Below are positions 7,317 to 15,743 of a stretch of DNA of 64,000 bases, piece after piece; position 1 is the stretch's first letter, and the number at the start of each line of letters is the position of its first letter. The notes beneath the pieces are model-generated. The model saw only the letters and a program-made list of their open reading frames with translations. It made no database searches and was not told the origin of the DNA. The position numbers and the translations under genes were made by a program. Origin of the DNA: Nitrospira japonica (GTDB lineage Bacteria > Nitrospirota > Nitrospiria > Nitrospirales > Nitrospiraceae); the NCBI RefSeq assembly GCF_900169565.1, contig NZ_LT828648.1:2826501-2890500 (forward strand), given 5' to 3'.

Positions 7317-8408
7317 ATGGCCGAGAAAGACGACAAGAAGCGCGCGCTTGATTTGGCCCTGTCCCAGATTGAGAAGCAGTATGGGAAGGGGGCCATCATG
7401 AAGCTGGGTGATGCGGAGGCGAACGCGGACATTCCGGCCATCTCCACCGGCTCATTGGGACTCGATATTGCGCTCGGCGTGGGCGGGTTTCCCCGCGGCC
7501 GGGTCATCGAAATTTTCGGCCCGGAAGCATCCGGAAAAACGACGCTGACGCTGCATGCAATCGCCGAAGTGCAGAAGACGGGGGGCGTGGCGGCCTTTAT
7601 CGACGCAGAACATGCCTTGGACTTGACCTATGCCAAGAAGCTCGGCGTCCAGGCCGATGATCTGCTCGTCTCGCAGCCGGATACGGGCGAACAGGCTCTG
7701 GAGATCGCTGAAACGCTGGTGAGAAGCGGGGCGATCGACCTGATCGTCGTCGATTCGGTGGCCGCGCTCACGCCCAGGGCCGAGATCGAAGGCGAGATGG
7801 GCGACGCGCACATGGGACTGCAGGCGCGTTTGATGTCCCAAGCGCTGCGAAAGCTGACCGCCGCGATTGCCAAGTCGCAAACGACGGTGATTTTCATCAA
7901 TCAAATCCGCATGAAGCTGGGCGTCATGTTCGGAAATCCGGAAACGACGACCGGCGGCAACGCCCTCAAGTTCTATTCCTCGGTCCGGCTCGACATCCGA
8001 CGCATCGAATCCCTCAAGGAAGGGCAGGACGTGGTCGGAAGCCGAGTCCGCGTCAAGGTGGTCAAGAATAAGATGGCGCCGCCGTTCAAGCAGGCCGAAT
8101 TCGACATTCTCTTTGCTCAGGGCATTTCCAAGAGCGGAGAGCTGGTCGATTTGGGTGTGGATCGGAAAGTGTTGGAGAAATCCGGCGCCTGGTACTCCTA
8201 TCGAGCCGAACGTCTCGGACAGGGCCGCGATGCCGTCCGTGATTTTCTCCAGACCAATCAGCCGCTGGCGCGCGAGATCGAAGGCAAGTTGCGCGACATC
8301 GCGGCCTTGCCAGGTCGGGGGACCGAGAAAGCTGCCGCTCCGGCGAAGGAAGAGCGGCGCACCGAAGAGAAACGCGAAGAACGGCGGCCTCACAAAGTCG
8401 GCGCGTAA
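7317..8408 (+). CDS. recA: Recombinase RecA
   Basis: The 363-residue protein is a full-length RecA. It has the Walker [10 protein letters not shown], the Walker B region [22 protein letters not shown], the [22 protein letters not shown] loop and the C-terminal DNA-binding domain. The last 25 residues are a charged Lys/Arg/Glu tail, commonly seen in the family. RecA forms filaments on single-stranded DNA, drives strand exchange and triggers LexA autocleavage. It is followed 18 bases later by recX, its regulator, then alaS, a conserved order in many bacteria. Confidence 0.98.
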   Translation: MAEKDDKKRALDLALSQIEKQYGKGAIMKLGDAEANADIPAISTGSLGLDIALGVGGFPRGRVIEIFGPEASGKTTLTLHAIAEVQKTGGVAAFIDAEHALDLTYAKKLGVQADDLLVSQPDTGEQALEIAETLVRSGAIDLIVVDSVAALTPRAEIEGEMGDAHMGLQARLMSQALRKLTAAIAKSQTTVIFINQIRMKLGVMFGNPETTTGGNALKFYSSVRLDIRRIESLKEGQDVVGSRVRVKVVKNKMAPPFKQAEFDILFAQGISKSGELVDLGVDRKVLEKSGAWYSYRAERLGQGRDAVRDFLQTNQPLAREIEGKLRDIAALPGRGTEKAAAPAKEERRTEEKREERRPHKVGA

Positions 8409-8426
8409 CGGGACCGGCTGCGCCCC

Positions 8427-8954
8427 ATGCCGCGCAGGATCGAGCAGGCGGGGATTTCAAAGACGGCGCGGGCGAAGCAGGCCGTTCCCGACGATTCGTG
8501 GTTGAAGGCCGCCGTGCGGTATCTCGCGCGATTCGATCGGACGGCGAAGCAGGTCGAGGAGTTTCTTCGGGCGAGGGGTGCATCCCCGGTTCAGGCGGCA
8601 CGCACGCTGCGGCGCTTGGAGGCGCTGCGGTATCTCGATGATTCGGCCTATGCCGAACGTTGGATCGCCTCCCGGCTGACGAGAGGTCCGTGTGGCGCGG
8701 CGCGGCTGAGGGACGAGCTGCTCCGGAAGGGAGTTTCCGAGAACGTGACCGACGGTGCACTGGGCCGTGCGCTGGCGGAGGTCGACCAGGACACACTGGC
8801 CCGTCGGGCCGTGGGATTGAAGCAGCGGCGCGGCGGCACCTTGAGCCGATGGCAAACGCTTCGCCTCCTACGTCAGCGGGGTTTTGAAGAGGATGTCATC
8901 TCCCGTATTATGGGAGAATGGCAGGAGACGGAGAGGGTCGACGATGAAGAATAG
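8427..8954 (+). CDS. recX: Regulatory protein RecX
   Basis: The 175-residue protein has the three helical repeats of RecX, seen in the segments AVRYLARFDRTAKQVEEFL, LRRLEALRYLDDSAYAERWI and the later LLRQRGFEEDVISRIM. RecX binds the RecA filament and limits its extension and activity. Its position directly after recA supports the call. Its last 11 bases overlap the start of alaS, which suggests translational coupling. The first 25 residues are basic and variable. Confidence 0.88.
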   Translation: MPRRIEQAGISKTARAKQAVPDDSWLKAAVRYLARFDRTAKQVEEFLRARGASPVQAARTLRRLEALRYLDDSAYAERWIASRLTRGPCGAARLRDELLRKGVSENVTDGALGRALAEVDQDTLARRAVGLKQRRGGTLSRWQTLRLLRQRGFEEDVISRIMGEWQETERVDDEE

Positions 8955-11577
8955 TGCCGATGAACTGCGGCGCGGGTTTCACCGCTACTTCGAACAACAC
9001 GAGCACCGGTCCATTCCAAGCTCGCCGCTGATTCCGCAAGCGGACCCTACGTTACTCTTCACCAACGCGGGGATGAATCAATTCAAGCGGGTGTTCCTGG
9101 GGGAGGAAAGCCGCGCCTACAGGCGGGCGGTGACGGTCCAGAAGTGTCTCCGCGCGGGCGGCAAACACAATGATCTGGAAAACGTCGGGTATACCCGACG
9201 GCATCATACCTTCTTCGAGATGCTCGGCAACTTTTCGTTCGGAGACTATTTCAAAGCCGATGCCATTTCATTCGCCTGGGAGTTTTTGACCAAGTCGGTG
9301 GGGCTGGATCGCTCCCGGCTGTGGGTCACGATCTACCGCGAGGACGATGAGGCCGATGAGCTCTGGCGGAAGATCGGTGTGTCTCCGTCCCGCATCATGC
9401 GGTTCGGCGAAAAAGATAACTTCTGGCAAATGGCCGATACCGGCCCCTGCGGGCCTTGCTCGGAAATTCACTTCGATCAGGGCACGGCGGTTCCCGGCGA
9501 CGACACGCCGAACGCAACGGGAGACCGGGTCATTGAAATCTGGAACCTGGTGTTCATGCAGTACAACCGCGATGCCGCCGGTACGCTGCATCCGCTGCCG
9601 AAACCGAGCATCGATACGGGCATGGGTCTGGAACGATTGGCCGCCGTGGCTCAAGGGGTCTACAGCAATTACGACAGCGATCTCTTCACCCCGCTGCTCG
9701 CGGCGATCAGCCGCCGAGCCGGAATCGCCTACGGCGGCAAAGAGGAGACGGACCGGTCCATGCGGGTCATTGCGGACCATCTGAGAGCGGTCACGTTTCT
9801 CATGACCGACGGCGTGCTGCCTTCGAACGAGGGGCGCGGGTACGTGTTGCGCCGCATCGTCCGGCGGGCTGCGAGGCACGGGCGGCTGCTCGGCATCGTC
9901 GAGCCGTTCCTGCACGAGTTGACCGCCACGGTCGTGGAAAACATGGGAGAGGCCTATCCGGAGCTGAAAAGCGCGGCGGGAACGGTGACGGAGGCGACGA
10001 GAGGAGAAGAAGAGCGGTTCATCGCCACCCTGGACCAGGGGTTGCCGATCTTGACCGACATGGTGGACAAGACGCGCGCGGCCGGCCGTACCGTCCTGAC
10101 CGGGGTCGACGTCTTCAAACTGTACGATACCTACGGGTTCCCGTTGGATTTGATCGGCGAAGCCTGCCGCGAGCAGGGTTTGACGATGGACGAGGAAGGT
10201 TTCGACCACGCCATTGAAGAGCAGAGGAATCGCGCGCGCAAAACAGGGGGATTCGAACAGGAAACGGCACGACCGGGGGTGACCGACCTGGCCGGGCAGG
10301 TGGGAGCGACCAAGTTCGTCGGCTACGACCGGTTGGAATCGGACAGCGTGCTGCTGGCGATCTTGAAAGACGACCGGATCGTCAAGGAAGCGGCGGAAGG
10401 CGACGAAGTCGAAGTCGTCCTGGACGTCACGCCCTTCTACGCCGAGGGCGGCGGTCAGGTGGGCGATCAAGGTGTGCTGCTCGGACTTGAAGGGCGTCTG
10501 GACGTCAAGGATACGACGAGACCGGCACCGTCCCTCATCCTTCATAAGGGAACGGTCAGCAAGGGACGAATCAAGCAGGGCGAGTCGCTTCGGGTACAGG
10601 TGAACGGCACGATCAGGCAGGATGCCGCGCGCAACCATACGGCGACCCATCTGGTTCACGCCGCCTTGCGGGATTTGCTGGGGCCCCACGTCAAGCAGTA
10701 CGGGTCGTTGGTGGCGCCCAATCGATTGCGGTTCGATTTCGCGCATTTTCGTCCCCTGTCGTCCCGAGACATCGACGAGATCGAAACGACGGTCAACGGC
10801 GAGATCAGAAACAACGAAGCCGTGCGGACCGAAGTCATGAGCATCCAGGACGCCGTGGCGAACGGCGCGCTGGCGTTCTTCGGCGACAAGTATGGCGAGC
10901 AGGTGCGGGTGGTGACGGTCGAATCGTTCAGCAAGGAATTGTGCGGGGGAACCCATTGCCGTCACACCGGCGAGATCGGTCTCTTTCGAATCGTCTCCGA
11001 AACCGGAGTCGCCGCCGGCGTCAGACGGATCGAGGCCCAGACCGGCAGCGGGGCGATGGCCATGTGGAGAAAGCTCGAGGCGGAAGTGCGGGAACTCTCC
11101 GACCTCCTGAAGGTCGGACAACCGGAACTGGTGTCCAAGACGCGCAAGCTGATGACCCAACTGAAGGATAAAGAGCGGGAGCTCGAGGAACTGAAGTTGA
11201 AGATTGCCAGCGGCTCTTCCGTGGCTTCCACCGTGAAAACTGTGGCGGGGGTATCCGTGCATGTCCAACGGGCCGACGGCATGGACATGGGAGGCCTGAG
11301 AGCGTTGGCCGATCAGATCCGCGACAAGCTGCGGAGCGGTGTCGTGGCGTTGGGTGCTGCGACGGACGACGGCAAAGTGGCGTTGCTCGTGGTGGTGACC
11401 AAGGATTTGTCCGCCAGGATCAAGGCCGGCGATCTGATCAAGGTCATGGCGGCCGAAGTGGGCGGAACGGGCGGCGGACGGCCGGAGATGGCTCAGGCGG
11501 GAGGAAAGGATCCGGCCAAACTCGATCGCGCGCTGGAAATGGTCTTTGATCTGGTTGAACGGGCGCAACAGCGGTAA
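8944..11577 (+). CDS. alaS: Alanyl-tRNA synthetase
   Basis: The 877-residue protein contains the class II catalytic core (TNAGMNQFKRVFLG, RRHHTFFEMLGNFSFGDYF, DTGPCGPCSEIH), the anticodon-independent tRNA recognition region, an editing domain with the HTATHLVHAAL zinc motif and CGGTHCRHTGEIG, and a C-terminal DHHA1-type domain ending GGGRPEMAQAGG. It charges tRNA-Ala in the cytoplasm. I chose the ATG at 8944, overlapping recX, because the family begins at about this residue; the extra 20 residues from 8884 are recX in another frame. Length is normal. Confidence 0.97.
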   Translation: MKNSADELRRGFHRYFEQHEHRSIPSSPLIPQADPTLLFTNAGMNQFKRVFLGEESRAYRRAVTVQKCLRAGGKHNDLENVGYTRRHHTFFEMLGNFSFGDYFKADAISFAWEFLTKSVGLDRSRLWVTIYREDDEADELWRKIGVSPSRIMRFGEKDNFWQMADTGPCGPCSEIHFDQGTAVPGDDTPNATGDRVIEIWNLVFMQYNRDAAGTLHPLPKPSIDTGMGLERLAAVAQGVYSNYDSDLFTPLLAAISRRAGIAYGGKEETDRSMRVIADHLRAVTFLMTDGVLPSNEGRGYVLRRIVRRAARHGRLLGIVEPFLHELTATVVENMGEAYPELKSAAGTVTEATRGEEERFIATLDQGLPILTDMVDKTRAAGRTVLTGVDVFKLYDTYGFPLDLIGEACREQGLTMDEEGFDHAIEEQRNRARKTGGFEQETARPGVTDLAGQVGATKFVGYDRLESDSVLLAILKDDRIVKEAAEGDEVEVVLDVTPFYAEGGGQVGDQGVLLGLEGRLDVKDTTRPAPSLILHKGTVSKGRIKQGESLRVQVNGTIRQDAARNHTATHLVHAALRDLLGPHVKQYGSLVAPNRLRFDFAHFRPLSSRDIDEIETTVNGEIRNNEAVRTEVMSIQDAVANGALAFFGDKYGEQVRVVTVESFSKELCGGTHCRHTGEIGLFRIVSETGVAAGVRRIEAQTGSGAMAMWRKLEAEVRELSDLLKVGQPELVSKTRKLMTQLKDKERELEELKLKIASGSSVASTVKTVAGVSVHVQRADGMDMGGLRALADQIRDKLRSGVVALGAATDDGKVALLVVVTKDLSARIKAGDLIKVMAAEVGGTGGGRPEMAQAGGKDPAKLDRALEMVFDLVERAQQR

Positions 11578-11581
11578 ACTT

Positions 11582-12145
11582 ATGGAAGGCCGACGGATCT
11601 TGGCCCTCGATTACGGAACCAAGCGGATCGGGGTCGCTCTCAGCGACGAGTTGGGGTGGACCGCGCAGCCGCTTGAGACGTTCGAGCGCCGTACCCTTGA
11701 TCGTGACATCGAACACATCGCGTCGCTGGTCGGTTCCCACGAAGTGGGACGGGTGGTCCTCGGATTTCCGCTCCAGTTGGACGGACGGGAAGGGCCGGCG
11801 ATTCAGGCGATGCGGGAATTTTCAGACCGTCTGGAACGGCGGTTGCCGGTGCCGCTGGTTTTGTGGGACGAACGGATGACGACGAAAGCGGCGGAAGATC
11901 TCCTGATCGCCGCCGACGTCAGCCGGAAGAAGCGCAAGGGCGCCGTCGATCGTGTGGCCGCCGCGATTTTGCTCCAGAGCTACCTGGCAAGTCTGGCGCC
12001 GCCGCCTTCAGGACCGGACGACGAATCCGATTTCGAAGGGGAATCACTCGCACACGCTCATGACATCCCGGATCACCCTCATACTGCTCCTGTCCGTGGT
12101 CGTCGCGCTGGGCGTGGCCGCCTATCGCGTGATGAAATGGGCTGA
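11582..12145 (+). CDS. ruvX: Holliday-junction resolvase-like RuvX/YqgF with long C-terminal tail
   Basis: Residues 1-145 are a complete RNase H-fold YqgF domain, with ALDYGTKRIGVALSDELG at the N-terminus, VVLGFPLQLDGREGP, and LWDERMTTKAAEDLL near residue 100. The family is implicated in maturation of 16S rRNA 5' ends and in nucleic-acid cleavage. The frame continues for about 40 more residues in a Pro/Arg/His-rich tail that overlaps the first 86 bases of mltG in another frame. This is unusual, since family members normally stop near LLQSYLA. The start at 11582 is 4 bases after the alaS stop. Confidence 0.88.
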   Translation: MEGRRILALDYGTKRIGVALSDELGWTAQPLETFERRTLDRDIEHIASLVGSHEVGRVVLGFPLQLDGREGPAIQAMREFSDRLERRLPVPLVLWDERMTTKAAEDLLIAADVSRKKRKGAVDRVAAAILLQSYLASLAPPPSGPDDESDFEGESLAHAHDIPDHPHTAPVRGRRAGRGRLSRDEMG

Positions 12146-13094
12146 AGAGCCGGTCGTTTCCGAGCAAGTCCATCCTCCTCCAAAAATCGTGACGATTCCC
12201 GATCGTTCCACGTTTTTCCAAGTTGCGACATTGCTCGAACACGAAGGATTGATCAAGAGTCGTTCGGCCTTTGTCCTGCTCGGACGGTCCCAGTCCGCCG
12301 ACCGGAGAATCCGCGCCGGAGAGTATGAGCTGACCGCAGCGATGGCGCCGGCCGAGATTCTGGGAAAGTTGCTCAGCGGCCAGGTGGTGCTGCATCCGAT
12401 CACGATACCCGAAGGGCTGACCATGGTGCAGATCGCCTCCCTGATGGAGCAGCATGAGGTCGCTGACGGGGCCGACTTCTTGAGACTGGCCCGGGATGGT
12501 TCGTTCATCGCGTCGCTGGGCCTGAAGCTGGACAGCCTCGAAGGCTATCTCTATCCGGATACGTACAAGTTTCCCAAGGGCGTCAGGTCGAGGGACGTCA
12601 TCGCGACGATGGTGGAGCACTTTCGACAGGCGTACCGGCCTGAGCTGCAGGCGAGAGCCGGTGACTTGAGGATGACGCAACACGAAGTCGTGACCCTGGC
12701 CTCGGTCATCGAGAAGGAAACCGGTGCGGACGCGGAACGGGCCGAGATCTCCGCGGTGTTTCACAATCGGCTACGCAAGCACATCCCGCTGCAGAGCGAT
12801 CCGACGGTCATCTACGGTCTGACCGGGTTCGACGGCAACATCCGAAAGAAGGATCTCTCCAGCCCGAGTCCCTACAACACCTACCGGGTCGTCGGCTTGC
12901 CGCCAGGCCCGATCGCCAGTCCTGGCCTTCGGGCCATCGAAGCGGCATTGTACCCTTCGAATTCCCGCGCCCTCTACTTCGTGTCCCGCAACGACGGCAC
13001 CCACCAATTTTCCTCGACCCTCTCCGAGCACAATCAGGCGGTCGAGCGATACCAAAAACGTCCGTTCAGGCGCAGTGCGCTGCCGCGTACCTGA
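12060..13094 (+). CDS. mltG: Endolytic murein transglycosylase MltG (YceG-like)
   Basis: From the ATG at 12060 this 344-residue protein has a short cytoplasmic start, one membrane anchor (ITLILLLSVVVALGVAAY), a LysM-like region and the YceG catalytic domain. The hallmark VIEKETGADAERAEISAVFHNRL places the catalytic glutamate at E218. MltG cuts nascent glycan strands in the periplasm and sets peptidoglycan chain length. The longer open frame from 11952 would put translated ruvX sequence before the anchor, so I reject it. Gene order ruvX-mltG is common. Confidence 0.92.
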   Translation: MTSRITLILLLSVVVALGVAAYRVMKWAEEPVVSEQVHPPPKIVTIPDRSTFFQVATLLEHEGLIKSRSAFVLLGRSQSADRRIRAGEYELTAAMAPAEILGKLLSGQVVLHPITIPEGLTMVQIASLMEQHEVADGADFLRLARDGSFIASLGLKLDSLEGYLYPDTYKFPKGVRSRDVIATMVEHFRQAYRPELQARAGDLRMTQHEVVTLASVIEKETGADAERAEISAVFHNRLRKHIPLQSDPTVIYGLTGFDGNIRKKDLSSPSPYNTYRVVGLPPGPIASPGLRAIEAALYPSNSRALYFVSRNDGTHQFSSTLSEHNQAVERYQKRPFRRSALPRT

Positions 13095-13145
13095 TCCCAA
13101 CCGGGTCGAGAGTGTTCGTCACCAACTGATCTCAAAGGAGCGATG

Positions 13146-13826
13146 ATGAGCGACGGATCATGGAATCTTCCCGCAGTGATCGACCATACGATCCTGCGTC
13201 CCGAGGCCACCAGGCACGACGTCGTGCGACTCTGCGAGGAGGCCAGGACGCACGGCTTCACGGTGATCTTCGTGCCTCCATGCTATGTGCAGGAGGCGGC
13301 GGAGATACTGGCCGGCGCCGCGATCCGCGTGGGTATTCCGGTCGGCTTCCCGCTCGGCGGTCATTCGACGGCGGCCAAAGTCGCGGAAGCCACGGAGGGC
13401 GTGGCACACGGCGCCACCGTGGTCGACATGGTCATCAACATCAGCCGCTTGAAATCCGGAGATACGGACGCCGTCCGCCGGGACATCGCCGAAGTCGTCA
13501 CGGCGACTCCTTCCGCCGAGCACAAGGTCATCATCGAGACCTGCTACCTCACGTTGCAGGAAAAGATCACGGCTTGCCGTCTCGCCGTGGAGGCGCGGGC
13601 GGACTATGTGAAGACGTCGACGGGATTCGGCCCGGCCGGGGCGACGGCGGCCGACGTGAGATTGATGAAAGAACAGGTCGGCGGGAAGGCCAAGGTCAAA
13701 GCGTCGGGCGGCATCAGGAATTGGGCCGCCACGCGGGCGTTGCTGGAAGCGGGAGCCGACCGGATCGGCACGAGTGCGAGCCTCGCGATCGTTGCGGAGT
13801 GGAAGTTGGAGCGATCACGCTTGTGA
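13146..13826 (+). CDS. deoC: Deoxyribose-phosphate aldolase
   Basis: The 226-residue protein is a class I DERA with IDHTILRPEATRHDV at the start, the Schiff-base lysine in ADYVKTSTGFGPAGAT and the second lysine in AKVKASGGIRNW. It splits 2-deoxyribose 5-phosphate into acetaldehyde and glyceraldehyde 3-phosphate in deoxynucleoside catabolism. AAAGGAG at 13134-13140 fits the second ATG (13146, spacing 5) better than the adjacent ATG at 13143. A phosphopentomutase-like gene follows 52 bases later, matching the usual deo pathway pairing, although that neighbour looks degenerate. Confidence 0.94.
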   Translation: MSDGSWNLPAVIDHTILRPEATRHDVVRLCEEARTHGFTVIFVPPCYVQEAAEILAGAAIRVGIPVGFPLGGHSTAAKVAEATEGVAHGATVVDMVINISRLKSGDTDAVRRDIAEVVTATPSAEHKVIIETCYLTLQEKITACRLAVEARADYVKTSTGFGPAGATAADVRLMKEQVGGKAKVKASGGIRNWAATRALLEAGADRIGTSASLAIVAEWKLERSRL

Positions 13827-13840
13827 AGGGCCGTCCCGCA

Positions 13841-13869
13841 TTTCACCCCATACCGGCATCTGCTATAGT
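13841..13869 (+). promoter_or_regulatory. Extended -10 promoter of the phosphopentomutase-like gene
   Basis: TTTCAC (13841-13846), 17 bases, then TATAGT (13864-13869) preceded by TG one base upstream (TGCTATAGT). The ATG is 9 bases after the -10 box, so the transcript would have almost no leader. Confidence 0.5.
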
Positions 13870-13878
13870 GCGCGCATC

Positions 13879-15030
13879 ATGAATCGCGTCATTCTGTTCA
13901 TGCTCGGAGGATTCGGGATCGGCGCGTTGCCGGATGCCGATGACTATGCCGACGCCGGGACCAACACCTTGGCGCATCTCGCCGAGGCGTCCGGCGGGGT
14001 GAACCTTCCCGCCCTGGAATCGTTGGGGCTTGGTCACCTGGGTGCGGTCCGTGGCGTGCGGGTCATGGCACAGCCCAGCGGATGCTTCGGCCGTCTCGCG
14101 TTCCGATCCACCGGGTGCGATTCGCTCCTGGGAAACTGGGAATTGGCCGGATGCCTCGTGACCGAAAAGGCGACGGATTACTCGAGTGGCTATCCGGAAA
14201 AGCTTCAGTCCGAGTTGGAGCAGATTTTCGGAAAGACCCTGGGTAACCAGGTGGCCTTCGGTCCTTCAGTCATCCGGGATCTGGGAAAGCAGCACCTGTC
14301 GTCGAAGGCGCCGATCCTCTGGAGCGACGGTCATCGGACCTGCCACGTTGCCGCGCATGACACCGTGTTGGCGGCGGACCAGTTAATGCGCTTGTGTCGG
14401 GAGGCCCGGCGGGCTTTGAAGGATCCGTGGGGAATCTGGCGGGTCGTGGCCCATCCCATGACAGGGCAGCCGGGGTCCTGGCACTACAAACCCAGCCGAC
14501 GGGATTTCTCCATCGAGCCGCCCGCTCAAACCATGTTGGACGTTCTCGGCCGTGCCAATCAGATTCTGATCGGGGTCGGGAAGGTCGGCGACCTGTTCAG
14601 CGGCAGAGGATTTACTAAAACGTTGCCATCGGCATCGTGGACTGCGGCATTCGAGGAAGTCGACGGCATGCTCAACCGGGTGCCGCGCGGCCTGATCTAT
14701 GCCGGGCTGGATCTATTCAACGATGAACCGGCCGGAGCCGCCGGGTCCCTTCACGAATTCGACCGACGGCTGCCCCACGTGCTCGAACAGTTACGAGCGG
14801 GCGATCTTCTGGTCGTGACCGGAGATCACGGACGGCATCTCGCCAAGAAACATCGGCTGCCGACCAGGGAATATGTGCCGCTGCTCGTCACCGGGCCGAA
14901 GTTGGCTCAAGGAGTCAATCTGGGTGTACGTTCCAGCGCCGCCGATCTTGGCCAGACCGTCGTGGAAGCGCTTTTGGGAGAGCCTTTGCCGGTGGGAGAA
15001 AGTTTTCTGGACGCGCTTCAGGCCGGATGA
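13879..15030 (+). CDS. Phosphopentomutase-like protein with eroded active site
   Basis: The 383-residue protein follows the phosphopentomutase (DeoB) plan of the alkaline phosphatase superfamily: FGIGALPDADDYADAGTNTL at the start, a GNWELAG block near residue 85, GDHGRHLAKKHRLPTREYVP near residue 320. Several catalytic positions differ. The first metal-binding Asp (usual LDSxGIGA) is Gly (LGGFGIGA), the phospho-Thr segment DTxTGHWE reads DSLLGNWE, and the DHSREYVP His is displaced. It may be inactive, use another chemistry or have a binding role. The neighbour deoC supports ancestry in deoxyribose metabolism. I left the symbol blank for these reasons. Confidence 0.7.
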   Translation: MNRVILFMLGGFGIGALPDADDYADAGTNTLAHLAEASGGVNLPALESLGLGHLGAVRGVRVMAQPSGCFGRLAFRSTGCDSLLGNWELAGCLVTEKATDYSSGYPEKLQSELEQIFGKTLGNQVAFGPSVIRDLGKQHLSSKAPILWSDGHRTCHVAAHDTVLAADQLMRLCREARRALKDPWGIWRVVAHPMTGQPGSWHYKPSRRDFSIEPPAQTMLDVLGRANQILIGVGKVGDLFSGRGFTKTLPSASWTAAFEEVDGMLNRVPRGLIYAGLDLFNDEPAGAAGSLHEFDRRLPHVLEQLRAGDLLVVTGDHGRHLAKKHRLPTREYVPLLVTGPKLAQGVNLGVRSSAADLGQTVVEALLGEPLPVGESFLDALQAG

Positions 15031-15081
15031 GCGATTCCGGTGGCCGCCTGCATTACAATGTCGATGTGTGAGGGCAAAACC

Positions 15082-15540
15082 ATGTCGTTTGAAGTACGAA
15101 TGAAGGAACTGGGACTAGAATTGCCCGCCGCGCCCAAGCCGGTTGCCACCTATGTGCCGGCGGTGCGGACAGGCGATTTGCTGTTTGTGTCGGGAGTGCT
15201 GCCGATGCAACAGGGGCAGTTGGCCTGGTCGGGCAAACTCGGACGTGAGTTGCGCGTCGAGCAGGGAGTTGAAGCGTCCAGAACGGCGCTGCTCAACGCG
15301 CTCGCCATCGTGAAGCAGGAGATTGGCACCCTGGACCGGATCGTACGGATCGTCAAGGTCGTGGGGCATGTCGCGTCCGCCGAAGGATTTACCGATCAGC
15401 CACAGGTGCTCAATGGCGCATCGGACCTGCTCGTGAGCATTTTCGGCGATACAGGGCGCCATGCCAGAGTGGCCGTCGGCGCGGCCGAGTTGCCGCGCGG
15501 CGCGGCAGTCGAGATCGAACTCATTCTGCAGGTCGCGTGA
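15082..15540 (+). CDS. RidA/YjgF-family protein
   Basis: The 152-residue protein matches the RidA (YER057c/UK114) fold of the longer type, with GDLLFVSGVLPMQQGQ, the central LNALAIVKQEIGTLDRIVRIVKV and the terminal AVGAAELPRGAAVEIELI. Family members deaminate reactive enamines or imines, or bind small ligands; the catalytic Arg of classical RidA (usual NxxLPxxARxxV) is represented by HARVAVGAAELP. The start at 15082 is preceded by GAGGG at a 9-base spacing. Earlier in-frame starts (GTG 15040, ATG 15058) lie close to the previous gene and have no ribosome-binding site. Confidence 0.8.
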   Translation: MSFEVRMKELGLELPAAPKPVATYVPAVRTGDLLFVSGVLPMQQGQLAWSGKLGRELRVEQGVEASRTALLNALAIVKQEIGTLDRIVRIVKVVGHVASAEGFTDQPQVLNGASDLLVSIFGDTGRHARVAVGAAELPRGAAVEIELILQVA

Positions 15541-15590
15541 TCGCGTTTCGAACTGCAGCGCTGCTCGAACGCCTGCCGAAACCGCTTGGC

Positions 15591-15620
15591 TTGACACCCG
15601 AAAAAACCGCTTGCTATAGT
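15591..15620 (+). promoter_or_regulatory. Near-consensus sigma-70 promoter of the TIG/YCF48 pair
   Basis: TTGACA (15591-15596), an 18-base spacer and TATAGT (15615-15620) with an extended TGC in front. The first start codon is 123 bases downstream, leaving a leader of about 115 bases in which I see no clear hairpin. Confidence 0.65.
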
Positions 15621-15743
15621 CCGAACACCGCGTTGATTCACGTTGTACCCCCGAACTTCCCTCCTGCTCAGGTGCGTGGGGTTCTCGTGCCACGCAGGAT
15701 GCGTTGAGCCACTATCCAAGCGCAAAGTCGGAGATCGACGACC

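Noticed and set aside
7452-8393. 313-codon minus-strand frame opposite recA
   Set aside because: Antisense shadow of a certain gene; no ribosome-binding site and low-complexity composition.
9268-11568. Long open frame of 766 codons on the minus strand opposite alaS
   Set aside because: It is the antisense shadow of alaS, with His/Arg/Gln-rich sequence typical of GC-rich reverse frames and no family resemblance.
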